DNA of 64,000 bases. Origin: Gemmatimonas sp. GTDB lineage: Bacteria; Gemmatimonadota; Gemmatimonadetes; Gemmatimonadales; Gemmatimonadaceae. The first letter of the stretch is position 1. Each line of letters begins with the position of its first letter. Shown here piece by piece: positions 44,303 through 52,608 of this stretch. The notes beneath the pieces are model-generated. The model saw nothing but the letters and a program-made list of their open reading frames with translations, was not told the origin of the DNA and made no database searches. The position numbers were made by a program, and so were the translations under genes. The DNA lies in assembly GCF_021298855.1 (NCBI RefSeq), contig NZ_JAJTHI010000006.1:1-64000 (forward strand), in the 5' to 3' direction.

Positions 44303-46747
44303 TCAGAAGCTCGTGTTCACCGAGAGGAAGAGCTGACGCGGAGCGCCGGTGAGGAAGGTCGGCAGATCGCCGCGGGCCACGAAACCGCCGCTCCCCATGG
44401 TCGCGATGTAGCGCTCGTCGAGGACGTTGTTGGCGTTGAGCTGCAGCTCGATCGACTTGAGGGCGCCGATCGACCCCACGCGGTAGCGCGCCGAGATGTC
44501 GGAGACGAAGTAGCCCGGCACCTTGCCCGCGCCGTCACCAACCGTGGCCAGATCGTTCGTGTAGGTGAAGAACCGTTCGCCCACGTAGCGGCCGCCGAGC
44601 GACAGATTGAGCCTGCGACGCGTGTAGGACAGCGACCCGTTGAGCATCTGCTGCGGGGCATCCTGCACGAACTTGTCCCTGGTGTTCACCAGCGAGTTGG
44701 GATCGCTCGGGTTGGTGCGATAATCCTCGCCGAACCGCGAGCGGTTGAAGGTGGCCGAGCCGAAGAGACGCAGGCCGCGCCCGAGGTCGGCGTTGAGCAC
44801 GCCTTCGAGCCCCATCGTGTTCACGGAGCCGACGTTGCCGAAGCCCGAGGCGCAGGTGACGGTCTGCGGGCAGAGCGCCACGCCCAGCAGGCGATTGCGG
44901 TAATCGATCGTGTACGCGGTGAGCCCTGCCTCGATGGCGCCGCGCCGGGTGCGTGCACCCACCTCGAGCGTCGTGGCCCGCTCCGGCTTCGCGGTGGACT
45001 TGAAGAACTCGAAGGTGGTGACCGCCGTGTTGTACACGCCACCGGCGGGGTTGAGCGGAAACTGATTGACGTTCTCCGACCAGTTGGCGAAGAGCTCGTT
45101 GCGCTCATTGACCTTGAACACGGCACCAACCTGCGGCAGCAGCCCGCCATCCATCTCGATGTTGAGCGACGGACGACCCTGATCGGCGAAGATGGGGGCC
45201 GTGCGGCCGTTCACCGGCGTGTTGCCATTGTTGCGGAAGTCGGCGTTGACCAGCAGATACTTGGCACCGTACGTGAGCGTGAGGCGGTCCTGCAGCAACC
45301 GGCTGGTGTTCTGCGCGTACAGGAGGTTGGTGGTCACGTCGGCCGTGCGATCGTAGTCCAGGCGGAGCACATTGGTGAAGTCCACCTCGGGTCCCTGCTG
45401 ATAGTTGACGAGGCGCCACCGCGGGCGACGATTGTTCGACTCGTTCATCTCGTACCAGCCGCCCACCTCGAACTGGTTGGCCACCGACCCCATGGTGAAG
45501 GTGCCGCTGCCCTTGGCCATCACGCCCATGCGATTGGCGTTGTACTGGGTCTGACGGAACATGATGGGGTCGGGGCTGTACGCCGCCCCGTAGCTGGGGG
45601 CGTGCCAGTCACCGCCACCACGATTGATATGCAGGTACGGCTGCACCTCGAGGCGCGTGGTCGCGGTGGGCTTGAACTCGCCCTTGAGATAGGCCAGGTG
45701 GTCCATGCGCGCACCCTGCGCGGAGTTGTAGTAGGCCGCATCGGTCAGGGGCGTGTATCGGGGAATGCTCGCTTCGGCGAACTGCCTGGCGGTGCTCCAG
45801 TTGGTGAAGTAGTCGAACATGGGCCCGAAGCCGAACTGCGAGGATCCCTGCTCGGTGCCGTTGAACACACCGAGCGACAGGTCCATGAAGTCGCTCTCCT
45901 TGCGATTGGCGTAATTGTAGAACGCCGTGATCTTGCTCGAACCCAGGAACAGATTGGTCTTGAGGTTCACCTGTTCGTGCCACGTTTCGCCGGCGCCGCC
46001 CAGGAAGCCACTCTGTCCGAAGAGCAGATTCTGCTCGCCGGGGAAGTTCGACAGACGTCGGCCAGCCCCTTTCCACTTGTCGGTGTCGAAGCGCGAGACG
46101 GACACGAACGCCGATACGCCGTTGCTGCCGCCGCCGAAGGTGCGGAGCCCCAGATCGTAGCGCAGCATGCTGCGCCGCGCGGCGTACTGGCCGCCCATCT
46201 GTTGCAGCATGAACTGCTGGCGCGCCGCGGGCTCGGCGGTGGCGTACTGCACCACGCCACCCAAGTTGTTGGCCGAGGCGGTGGCAAGCGCGCCCGTGCC
46301 CTGCGTGACCGACGCCGACTCCAGATTGGCCGCGTCGACGGCACGCCCGACGCCGAGGCCGTTCCAGTTGCCGTAGGACATGTCGCCCAGCGGGATCCCG
46401 TCCATCGTCTGGCCGATCTGCGCGCTCTGGAAGCCGCGCATGGTGATGCGGTTGGACCATTCGTACATACCGAAACCGTCCACCGATTGCATGTTCACGC
46501 CGGGAATGCGTTCGATGGCCTTGAGCGCATTCGTGCCGGGGGTGGTCTGCTTGAGCACGGCGGTGTCGACCACCGAGGCGGCCCGCGCACTGCCGCGTCC
46601 GGTCACGCCGGTGACGACCACCTTCCCCAGGGACTGTGCGGAGTCGCGGGTGGCGGCTGCCTGGGCGAAGAGGGTGAACGGAGAGATCGTCAGCAGGGAC
46701 GCTGCCGACAGGAGCGCGAACTGGAGCGCACGCGGGTCGTTTCGCAT
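44303..46747 (-). CDS. TonB-dependent receptor
   Basis: An 814-residue outer-membrane receptor. The signal peptide is ALLSAASLLTISPFTLFAQA. A plug (about 40-170: GKVVVTGVTGRGS, ALKAIERIPGVNMQSVDG, ITMRGFQSAQIGQTMDGIPLG, LGGVVQYATAEP) precedes the barrel, which ends QLFLSVNTSF with the terminal Phe needed for assembly. No STN domain, so it does not signal directly. The ATG at 46747 is chosen over a GTG 36 bp upstream. Substrate unknown. It follows dnaE2 on the same strand with a 142 bp gap but is probably separately transcribed. Confidence 0.9.
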   Translation of the reverse strand: MRNDPRALQFALLSAASLLTISPFTLFAQAAATRDSAQSLGKVVVTGVTGRGSARAASVVDTAVLKQTTPGTNALKAIERIPGVNMQSVDGFGMYEWSNRITMRGFQSAQIGQTMDGIPLGDMSYGNWNGLGVGRAVDAANLESASVTQGTGALATASANNLGGVVQYATAEPAARQQFMLQQMGGQYAARRSMLRYDLGLRTFGGGSNGVSAFVSVSRFDTDKWKGAGRRLSNFPGEQNLLFGQSGFLGGAGETWHEQVNLKTNLFLGSSKITAFYNYANRKESDFMDLSLGVFNGTEQGSSQFGFGPMFDYFTNWSTARQFAEASIPRYTPLTDAAYYNSAQGARMDHLAYLKGEFKPTATTRLEVQPYLHINRGGGDWHAPSYGAAYSPDPIMFRQTQYNANRMGVMAKGSGTFTMGSVANQFEVGGWYEMNESNNRRPRWRLVNYQQGPEVDFTNVLRLDYDRTADVTTNLLYAQNTSRLLQDRLTLTYGAKYLLVNADFRNNGNTPVNGRTAPIFADQGRPSLNIEMDGGLLPQVGAVFKVNERNELFANWSENVNQFPLNPAGGVYNTAVTTFEFFKSTAKPERATTLEVGARTRRGAIEAGLTAYTIDYRNRLLGVALCPQTVTCASGFGNVGSVNTMGLEGVLNADLGRGLRLFGSATFNRSRFGEDYRTNPSDPNSLVNTRDKFVQDAPQQMLNGSLSYTRRRLNLSLGGRYVGERFFTYTNDLATVGDGAGKVPGYFVSDISARYRVGSIGALKSIELQLNANNVLDERYIATMGSGGFVARGDLPTFLTGAPRQLFLSVNTSF

Positions 46748-46889
46748 AGACACGGAGGAGGAGGGGGGCCGCCCGTTGACCACGTCACGGGATGTGGTCC
46801 AAGCTCCGTGTCGATCGTGCCGAGGCGATGATGATCGTGTCGCGAAACGGCTACGGCAGGGTCACGAGTGTCAGACCGGTACGGGTGCG

Positions 46890-49800
46890 CTACCGGTAGT
46901 TGTGCCCCTTCACATGCTGTTCGCCGCCGCCGAGTTCGAGGGCGCGGACCTGCTTCGCGCGCACGTTCACTACCTGCTGCTCCACCTGCAGGGTGCCGCG
47001 CACGAGCAACAGGGGCGTCGTGGAGATGAGCAGCGCGTGCTGTTCGAAGCGGTCGGGGGTGATGACGATGTTGATCATCCCCGTTTCGTCTTCGAGGGTG
47101 AGAAAGACGAACCCCTTGGCGGTGCCGGGGCGCTGGCGGCAGATGACGAGACCGGCCACGGCTACGGGCTGCCCGTCCTTGCCGCTCTCGTGCGCGTCGC
47201 GCGCGGTGCGCACGCCGTTGAGGGCCAGATGCGCCCGCACGTGCACCATGGGGTGCCCGGTGAGCGACAGACCGGTCATGCGGAAGTCCGCTTCGGTGAG
47301 TTCCACCGGCGTATAGGCGGGCAGCGGCGCCCGCCGGGCAGTGGTGGGCGTGGCGCGTGGCGCGAGTGGCAATTCCGGTCTGCGCGAGACGGCCATGACC
47401 TCCCACAACGCGGCTCGGCGGCGGCGTTCGGGCGGTTCGTGCGCGAACAGGGTGTCGAAGGCACCGGCCTCGGCGAGGTGGCGCCATGCGGCCCGGTCGA
47501 GGGGCACTCGCTGTACGGCGTCCTCCACGCTGGTGAATGGCCCGTCGCGCAGCGCGGCTTCGAGACTGCGGCGGGCGCGCGCGCCGAGGCCACGCACGAG
47601 GCGGAGGCCGAGTCGGACCGCGACATCGCGTGGGGGGGGAGGAGTTTGGAGTTCCGAGTTGCAGTTGTTGGTTGTCAGTGCTCCCCATCTGACGGTACCG
47701 TCATGGGCGTACAGGACGCGGCCATCGGACAACTCGAGGCTGTGGTCCCACACACTTTTCGTGAGATCGAGGGGGAGCACCCGCACGCCGTGGCGTCTGG
47801 CATCCTCGATGAGCGTGCCGGGAGAGTAGAACCCCATGGGCTGTGCGTTGAGGATGGCGCACAGATACTCGGGCGCGTAGTAGTGCCGCAGCCACGCGGT
47901 GGCGTACACGATGAGCGCAAAACTGGCCGCGTGGCTCTCGGGAAAGCCGTAGTCGGCGAAGGCATTGATCTGGTTGTAAATGCGACGTGCAGTCTCCTCG
48001 GGAATGCCGTTGCGCTGCATGCCGGCAATGAGCTCTTCGCAAATGGCCGCCATGCGTTCGCGCGAGCGCTTGTGCCCCATGGCACGACGCAGCACATCGG
48101 CCTGCCCGGGGGTGAAGCCGGCGGCGGCAATGGCCACCTGCATTCCCTGCTCCTGGAAGAGCGGCACGCCGAGCGTGCGCCGCAACACGTGCTCCACACT
48201 GGGATGCGGATACGTGATGGGTTCCAGCCCCGCCCGCCGGCGCAGATACGGGTGCACCATCTCCCCCTGAATGGGGCCCGGCCGAATGAGCGCCACTTCC
48301 ACCACGAGATCGTAGAAACAGCGCGGCTTGAGACGCGGCAGCGTGTTCATCTGCGCACGGCTTTCGATCTGGAAGAGTCCCACCGTATCGGCGCGGCACA
48401 TGACGTCGTACACGGCGGCGTCGCTCATGTCGAGCTGCCCCAGATCCACGGTCACCCCGCGCGTGTGGCGGATGTACAGCAGACAGTCCTGCACGACCGT
48501 GAGCATGCCGAGCCCCAGCAGGTCGATTTTCACGAGCCCCACGGGATCGAGATCGTCCTTCTCCCATTGAATGACCGTGCGCCCGGGCATGGACGCCGGT
48601 TCGAGAGGTACCACGCCGCCGAGCGGCTCCTCGGTGAGGATGAACCCGCCCACGTGGATGGACCGGTGGCGGGGCAGGGCGTGCAGGCCGTGCACCACGT
48701 GCGCGAGCTGCCGCACGCGCGGATCGTCGGGATCGAGTCCGGCACGCTGCAGCAGTGCGCGCCCCGACGGGCCCTCACGAGTGGCGGTGGTGCGGTTGCG
48801 CCCCTCCACGAACTCGGCGTGGGTCTCACGCTCGGCGCCCTTGGCGAGCGGGCCCAGCTGCGCGTGTTCGTCGCTCGCGAGCTTCTGTTCGGTACGCAAG
48901 TCCATGAGCTGCTGCCAGGTGGCGTCGCGCTCGGTGATGCTCTTGGGGGGCGGGGGCTGGGTCGTGGACTGGGTCGGGGAGAAACGCGTGCCCGCAGCGC
49001 TCACCGAGGCGGTGGAGGGCACCGAGGACGACGTGCGCGTAGCGGCCACCGTGCGGGCGCGCTCACGGACAACGCGCGCCTTGGTCGTCGCTTCGGTGCC
49101 GCGGATCATGTGCTGGCCATGACGTGCAGCGTCACTGCTGTTAGCGTTCCCGGTACCCTCCACCGCCTCGGTGCGCTCTGTGTGATCGCGTTTCCCCCCG
49201 ACCTCAGCGCCGCCCTCGACCCCAGCCCCGTTACCGACCTCGTCCACGCGCAACGCCTCCGCGGTGCTCCTGGCACTGAAGCGATCACTCAAGGCCGCCA
49301 GCATGTCCGCCTGCTCGGTGCTGAACCCCAGGACGCGCGCGGCATCACGCACGGCACTGCGGCCGCGCCACGTGATCTGCTCGCACACCATGGCCGCGTG
49401 TTCGCGCCCGTAGCGGTTGTACACGTACTGCAGCACGCGCTCGCGGTCGCGGTGCGCAAAGTCGATGTCGATGTCGGGCGGTTCCTGGCGCTCTTCGCTG
49501 AGAAACCGTTCGAAGAGCAGCTCCATGCGAATGGGATCGACCGCCGTGATGCCGAGGCAGAAGCAGACGGCGGAGTTGGCCGCCGAGCCACGCCCCTGAC
49601 AGAGGATGCCCTCGCGCCTGGCGAAGCGCACGATGTCCCACACGATGAGGAAGAAGCCGGCCAGCTCGAGCTTGCGGATCATGCCCAATTCGTGGGCGAG
49701 TTGCCGGTCGTGCGTGGGCGTGCGGTTGTTGCCCCAGCGCTCGTGCGCCCCCTGCTCCACGAGCCGCGCGAGATATTCGTTGGCCGTGACTCCCGGCGGC

Positions 49801-50660
49801 AGTGGAAAGGCCGGCAAGCTGGGTTTGAGCTGCTCCAGCCGGAACGCGCAGCGCTCGGCGATGTCCACGGTGGCCCGCACCCCCTCTTCGGCCCCACGCC
49901 AGCGCCGGTAGATGCGCGCCACGGGCTTGAGCGCCCATTCGGCGTTGGGCTTGAGTCGTGTGCCCATGGTGTCGAGCGTACGCTCGTGTCGCAGGGTGTG
50001 CAGCACGTCGTGCACGATGCGCGCCGCAGGGTCGGCGTAATGCACGTTGTTGGTGACTACCCACGGCACGCCAAGTCGTGCGGCGAGCGGGCGCAGCTGC
50101 CCGACCAGCGCGCGCTCCTCGGGGAGCCGATGATCCCAGCACTCGATGGCCAGCTGGGTGCCGAAGACATCGCGCAGCTCACAGGCGGCGGTCCAGGCGA
50201 GGTCGGCGCGCCCCTCGGCGAGCAGTTGCGGCAGCCAGCCTCGGGGACAGCCGGTGAGTGCGGTGACCCCCTCCACGTGCCGGGTGACAAGTGCCCAGGG
50301 GACGCTGGGGCGCCCGCGCTCGCTGTCCATGCGGGCCCGGGTGACGAGCGTGGCAATGTTGTGGTAGCCGGTGTGCGATTCGGCGAGCAGCACCAGATGC
50401 GTACGTCGCTCGCCGCCACGTCCGGCGAGCTCAGGCATGCGTACCGTGAGCTCGGCCCCCAGGATGCCCGGGAGCGCCAGAGCCGCGCAGGCGGTGCCGA
50501 AGCGCACCACGCCCCCCATCTCGTCGTGATCGGTGAGGGCGAGGGCCCGGTAGCCCAGCGCCGCCGCCCGTTCGGCGAGCGTCTCAGGGAGAGAGGCGCC
50601 GTCGAGCAGCGAGAGAGCGGAATGACAGTGGAGTTCGGCGTACGCGGGACTGGCCATCAT
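46890..50660 (-). CDS. dnaE2: Error-prone DNA polymerase III alpha subunit DnaE2
   Basis: A 1256-residue C-family polymerase of the mutasome, acting in damage-induced mutagenic translesion synthesis with ImuA and ImuB. The N-terminal PHP domain starts YAELHCHSALSLLDGAS. The catalytic Asp pair is in PPDIDIDFAHRDRERV. Also visible are CQGRGSAANSAVCF, PRHRSIHVGGFILTEEPLGG, WEKDDLDPVGLVKIDLLGLGML and FQIESRAQMNTLPRLKP. An OB domain with VAGLVICRQRPGTAKGFVFLTLEDETG lies near the end. It is about 200 residues longer than usual, mainly from a disordered insert (about 48,760-49,270). ATG at 50660 or 50657; a CCGAA direct repeat sits immediately upstream. Confidence 0.93.
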   Translation of the reverse strand: MMASPAYAELHCHSALSLLDGASLPETLAERAAALGYRALALTDHDEMGGVVRFGTACAALALPGILGAELTVRMPELAGRGGERRTHLVLLAESHTGYHNIATLVTRARMDSERGRPSVPWALVTRHVEGVTALTGCPRGWLPQLLAEGRADLAWTAACELRDVFGTQLAIECWDHRLPEERALVGQLRPLAARLGVPWVVTNNVHYADPAARIVHDVLHTLRHERTLDTMGTRLKPNAEWALKPVARIYRRWRGAEEGVRATVDIAERCAFRLEQLKPSLPAFPLPPGVTANEYLARLVEQGAHERWGNNRTPTHDRQLAHELGMIRKLELAGFFLIVWDIVRFARREGILCQGRGSAANSAVCFCLGITAVDPIRMELLFERFLSEERQEPPDIDIDFAHRDRERVLQYVYNRYGREHAAMVCEQITWRGRSAVRDAARVLGFSTEQADMLAALSDRFSARSTAEALRVDEVGNGAGVEGGAEVGGKRDHTERTEAVEGTGNANSSDAARHGQHMIRGTEATTKARVVRERARTVAATRTSSSVPSTASVSAAGTRFSPTQSTTQPPPPKSITERDATWQQLMDLRTEQKLASDEHAQLGPLAKGAERETHAEFVEGRNRTTATREGPSGRALLQRAGLDPDDPRVRQLAHVVHGLHALPRHRSIHVGGFILTEEPLGGVVPLEPASMPGRTVIQWEKDDLDPVGLVKIDLLGLGMLTVVQDCLLYIRHTRGVTVDLGQLDMSDAAVYDVMCRADTVGLFQIESRAQMNTLPRLKPRCFYDLVVEVALIRPGPIQGEMVHPYLRRRAGLEPITYPHPSVEHVLRRTLGVPLFQEQGMQVAIAAAGFTPGQADVLRRAMGHKRSRERMAAICEELIAGMQRNGIPEETARRIYNQINAFADYGFPESHAASFALIVYATAWLRHYYAPEYLCAILNAQPMGFYSPGTLIEDARRHGVRVLPLDLTKSVWDHSLELSDGRVLYAHDGTVRWGALTTNNCNSELQTPPPPRDVAVRLGLRLVRGLGARARRSLEAALRDGPFTSVEDAVQRVPLDRAAWRHLAEAGAFDTLFAHEPPERRRRAALWEVMAVSRRPELPLAPRATPTTARRAPLPAYTPVELTEADFRMTGLSLTGHPMVHVRAHLALNGVRTARDAHESGKDGQPVAVAGLVICRQRPGTAKGFVFLTLEDETGMINIVITPDRFEQHALLISTTPLLLVRGTLQVEQQVVNVRAKQVRALELGGGEQHVKGHNYR

Positions 50661-50661
50661 A

Positions 50662-50677
50662 CCGAATATATGCCGAA
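50662..50677. promoter_or_regulatory. CCGAA-N6-CCGAA direct repeat at the dnaE2 start (candidate SOS operator)
   Basis: CCGAATATATGCCGAA, read on the gene strand as TTCGGCATATATTCGG, ends one or two bases before the dnaE2 start codon. Near-identical copies occur at 61322-61337 before imuA and at 61505-61520. Alphaproteobacterial LexA sites are also direct repeats with 11-bp period, which makes this a reasonable LexA-type box. Such a position implies a very short or absent leader. Confidence 0.6.
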
Positions 50678-50802
50678 GCGCGACGACGCGCGCGAGGGGC
50701 GCTGAAGCAGGGCTGAATGCCGGCTGGATCACGGCGGAATCACCGCCTCGCGTTCGCGCGTTATTCTTGGACGTACCTCCCCAGGACTCCCGTACCACCC
50801 CG

Positions 50803-51222
50803 ATGCCCAACCGCTACAAGCAGCAGATCGACGAGGTCCTCGAGGCCGCCGATCACATGACCACCGAGGAGCTGGACCGCCTGCCGTACGGCATGATCCA
50901 ACTCGATGCGAGCGGTCGCATTCTCAACTACAACGCGCTCGAATCTTCCCTGGCGTCGCTCAGCAAGGGAGACGCCATCGGCAAGCAGTTCTTCACCGAG
51001 ATTGCGCCGTGCACGCGCGTGCAGGAGTTCTACGGGCGCTTCAAGGAAGGGGTGATACGCGAAGCGCTCGACACGAGCTTCCGCTTCCACTTCGCCTTCA
51101 AGCAGAACCCGCGTGATGTGACGGTGCGGCTGCTGTACTCCAAGCGCTCGCGCACGGTGTGGGTGCTGATCTCCGATCACGACGGCAAGCCATTGCGCGC
51201 GCAGGCCACCGACGAGGAGTAA
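50803..51222 (+). CDS. pyp: Photoactive yellow protein-like PAS protein
   Basis: A 139-residue PAS protein closely resembling photoactive yellow protein. The stretch LPYGMIQLDASGRILNYN, the following ALES, then IGKQFFTEIAPCT and EFYGRFKEGV match PYP segment by segment. The chromophore Cys (Cys70 here, Cys69 in PYP), the Tyr (Tyr43/Tyr42) and the Glu (Glu47/Glu46) that hold the p-coumaric acid are conserved. The Thr50 and Arg52 equivalents are Ala51 and Leu53. This suggests a light- or redox-sensing PAS, perhaps with tuned chemistry. No genes for chromophore synthesis are in view. It is divergent from dnaE2, 142 bp apart. Confidence 0.8.
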   Translation: MPNRYKQQIDEVLEAADHMTTEELDRLPYGMIQLDASGRILNYNALESSLASLSKGDAIGKQFFTEIAPCTRVQEFYGRFKEGVIREALDTSFRFHFAFKQNPRDVTVRLLYSKRSRTVWVLISDHDGKPLRAQATDEE

Positions 51223-51243
51223 CCGCGGGGCGCGCGGCGGCGA

Positions 51244-52488
51244 TCAGCGGCGCAGGATGGCGAGTGAATCCGGCGAGCCGTCGTTGGGTGCCGGCGTGAT
51301 CCCCAGCAGGCGGGCCAGCAGCGGGTACACGTGGACGTTGGCTACGGGGCCGATCACGCGCCCCGGCTGAATGTCGGGCCCCGCCGCCACGAACAGCGCG
51401 CCCATGCTGGGCAGGAAGTTGTCGTAGCCGTGCGTGCCGCCACGCGGCATACCGAGCCGCTGCAGGCGCTCGGTGCTGCTGATGGTCCAGCCTTCGTCGG
51501 CGAGCAGCACGATGGGCGTGATGCGCGGGTGAGCGCGATAGCGATAGCGCGCCGGCACGCTGTCCTTGAGAAACACCTGCGCGTGCGGTACTCGCTGCAA
51601 GGCGCGATACACATCGCGCAGCTTCCCCAGTGCCGGCGTGATGGCTGCTACCGGCATCCAGTCCACCACCTCCATGTCGTCGAGCGATACGTACTCGTCG
51701 AGGCGAACGACACGCGCGCTGTCGATCTCGGTCATACCATGATCAGAGACGATCACCAGGTTCACCTGCCCGGACAGCCCGCGGGTGGCGAGGCCATCCA
51801 CGAGCGCCCCCACGAGCGAATCCACGTGGGCGATGGCGCTGTCCACCTGCGGAGCGGACGGCCCATAGCTGTGTCCCACGTCGTCGGTGGTGCTGACGTA
51901 CATTGCAATGAAGCGCGGCGCCCGTTCCGGCGGCAGTGCGAGCCACTCCAGCACCTGCTGCACCCGCTGCGTGTTGGGAACGCGCCCGTCGTACGGCCGA
52001 TAGTAGGTGGGAAACCGACCATTGATGGCGTAGTCGCTCCCCGGCCAGAAGAACCCCGCCGTTCGCACGCCCTGTCGCTCGGCGGTGTTCCAGATGGGTT
52101 CACCGCCCCACCATCGCGGATCACGCGCCACATTGGTGTCGCCGATGGTGAACGTGGTGCCGATGCGTGCATCCCGCATGGTGTTGGCCACGATGCCGTG
52201 ATGCTCCGGATGCAGCCCCGTAACCAGCGTGTAGTGATTGGGGAACGTCTTGCTGGGAAACGCCGGCACCAGGCGCTCCGCGCGCACGCCGCGCGCGGCC
52301 AGGGCACGCAGGCGCACCGCTCCCGGCCGCGCGAGGTAGTCAGCGCGGAAGCCATCGAGGGACAGTAGCACGGTGGCACGGGCCGCGGGGGCAGCATGGG
52401 AGCCATGCGGCGCTCGCTGTGTCGCGCAGCCGCACAGTACAACCGCCCACTGCAAGACGCCACGGGCAAGGACGCGAGCTGACATCAT
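51244..52488 (-). CDS. Exported type I phosphodiesterase / nucleotide pyrophosphatase family protein
   Basis: A 414-residue ENPP-type enzyme. The N-terminal signal ends in LCGCATQ, a plausible lipobox. The alkaline-phosphatase superfamily metal ligands are visible in LLSLDGFRADYL (Asp), PSKTFPNHYTLVTG (Thr nucleophile), TTDDVGHSYGP (Asp, His) and IVSDHGMTEI (Asp, His). GTHGYDNFLPSMGALFVAAGP provides the last His. Likely cleaves phosphodiesters outside the cell for phosphate gain. It is divergent from the PstS/PstB chimera, sharing a region with an 11-bp direct repeat. Confidence 0.87.
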   Translation of the reverse strand: MMSARVLARGVLQWAVVLCGCATQRAPHGSHAAPAARATVLLSLDGFRADYLARPGAVRLRALAARGVRAERLVPAFPSKTFPNHYTLVTGLHPEHHGIVANTMRDARIGTTFTIGDTNVARDPRWWGGEPIWNTAERQGVRTAGFFWPGSDYAINGRFPTYYRPYDGRVPNTQRVQQVLEWLALPPERAPRFIAMYVSTTDDVGHSYGPSAPQVDSAIAHVDSLVGALVDGLATRGLSGQVNLVIVSDHGMTEIDSARVVRLDEYVSLDDMEVVDWMPVAAITPALGKLRDVYRALQRVPHAQVFLKDSVPARYRYRAHPRITPIVLLADEGWTISSTERLQRLGMPRGGTHGYDNFLPSMGALFVAAGPDIQPGRVIGPVANVHVYPLLARLLGITPAPNDGSPDSLAILRR

Positions 52489-52547
52489 CCGTAATCGTGT
52501 CAGGGAAAACCCGGTGTACACACGAGCACGGCGCGTCGTGCGCGCAC

Positions 52548-52565
52548 CGTGACCAACTCGTGACG
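52548..52565. promoter_or_regulatory. CGTGAC direct repeat, possible Pho box
   Basis: CGTGACC-AACT-CGTGACG is a direct repeat of 7 bases with a 4-base spacer, the 11-bp period of PhoB/PhoP sites. It lies in the 120 bp between the divergent phosphodiesterase and PstS/PstB chimera genes. The sequence differs from the E. coli CTGTCAT box, so the assignment is by geometry and context only. Confidence 0.35.
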
Positions 52566-52608
52566 AAGTCCGACGGGCGCTTCGCCACTCGCATCGTAAC
52601 GTCAGGGG

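Noticed and set aside
46380-50705. A plus-strand open frame of about 1440 codons opposite the TonB receptor and dnaE2
   Set aside because: It is the antisense shadow of two clear genes and gives a low-complexity protein.
50803-51222. A phototrophy gene cluster around the PYP-like gene
   Set aside because: No reaction-centre, bacteriochlorophyll or carotenoid genes are present in the window.
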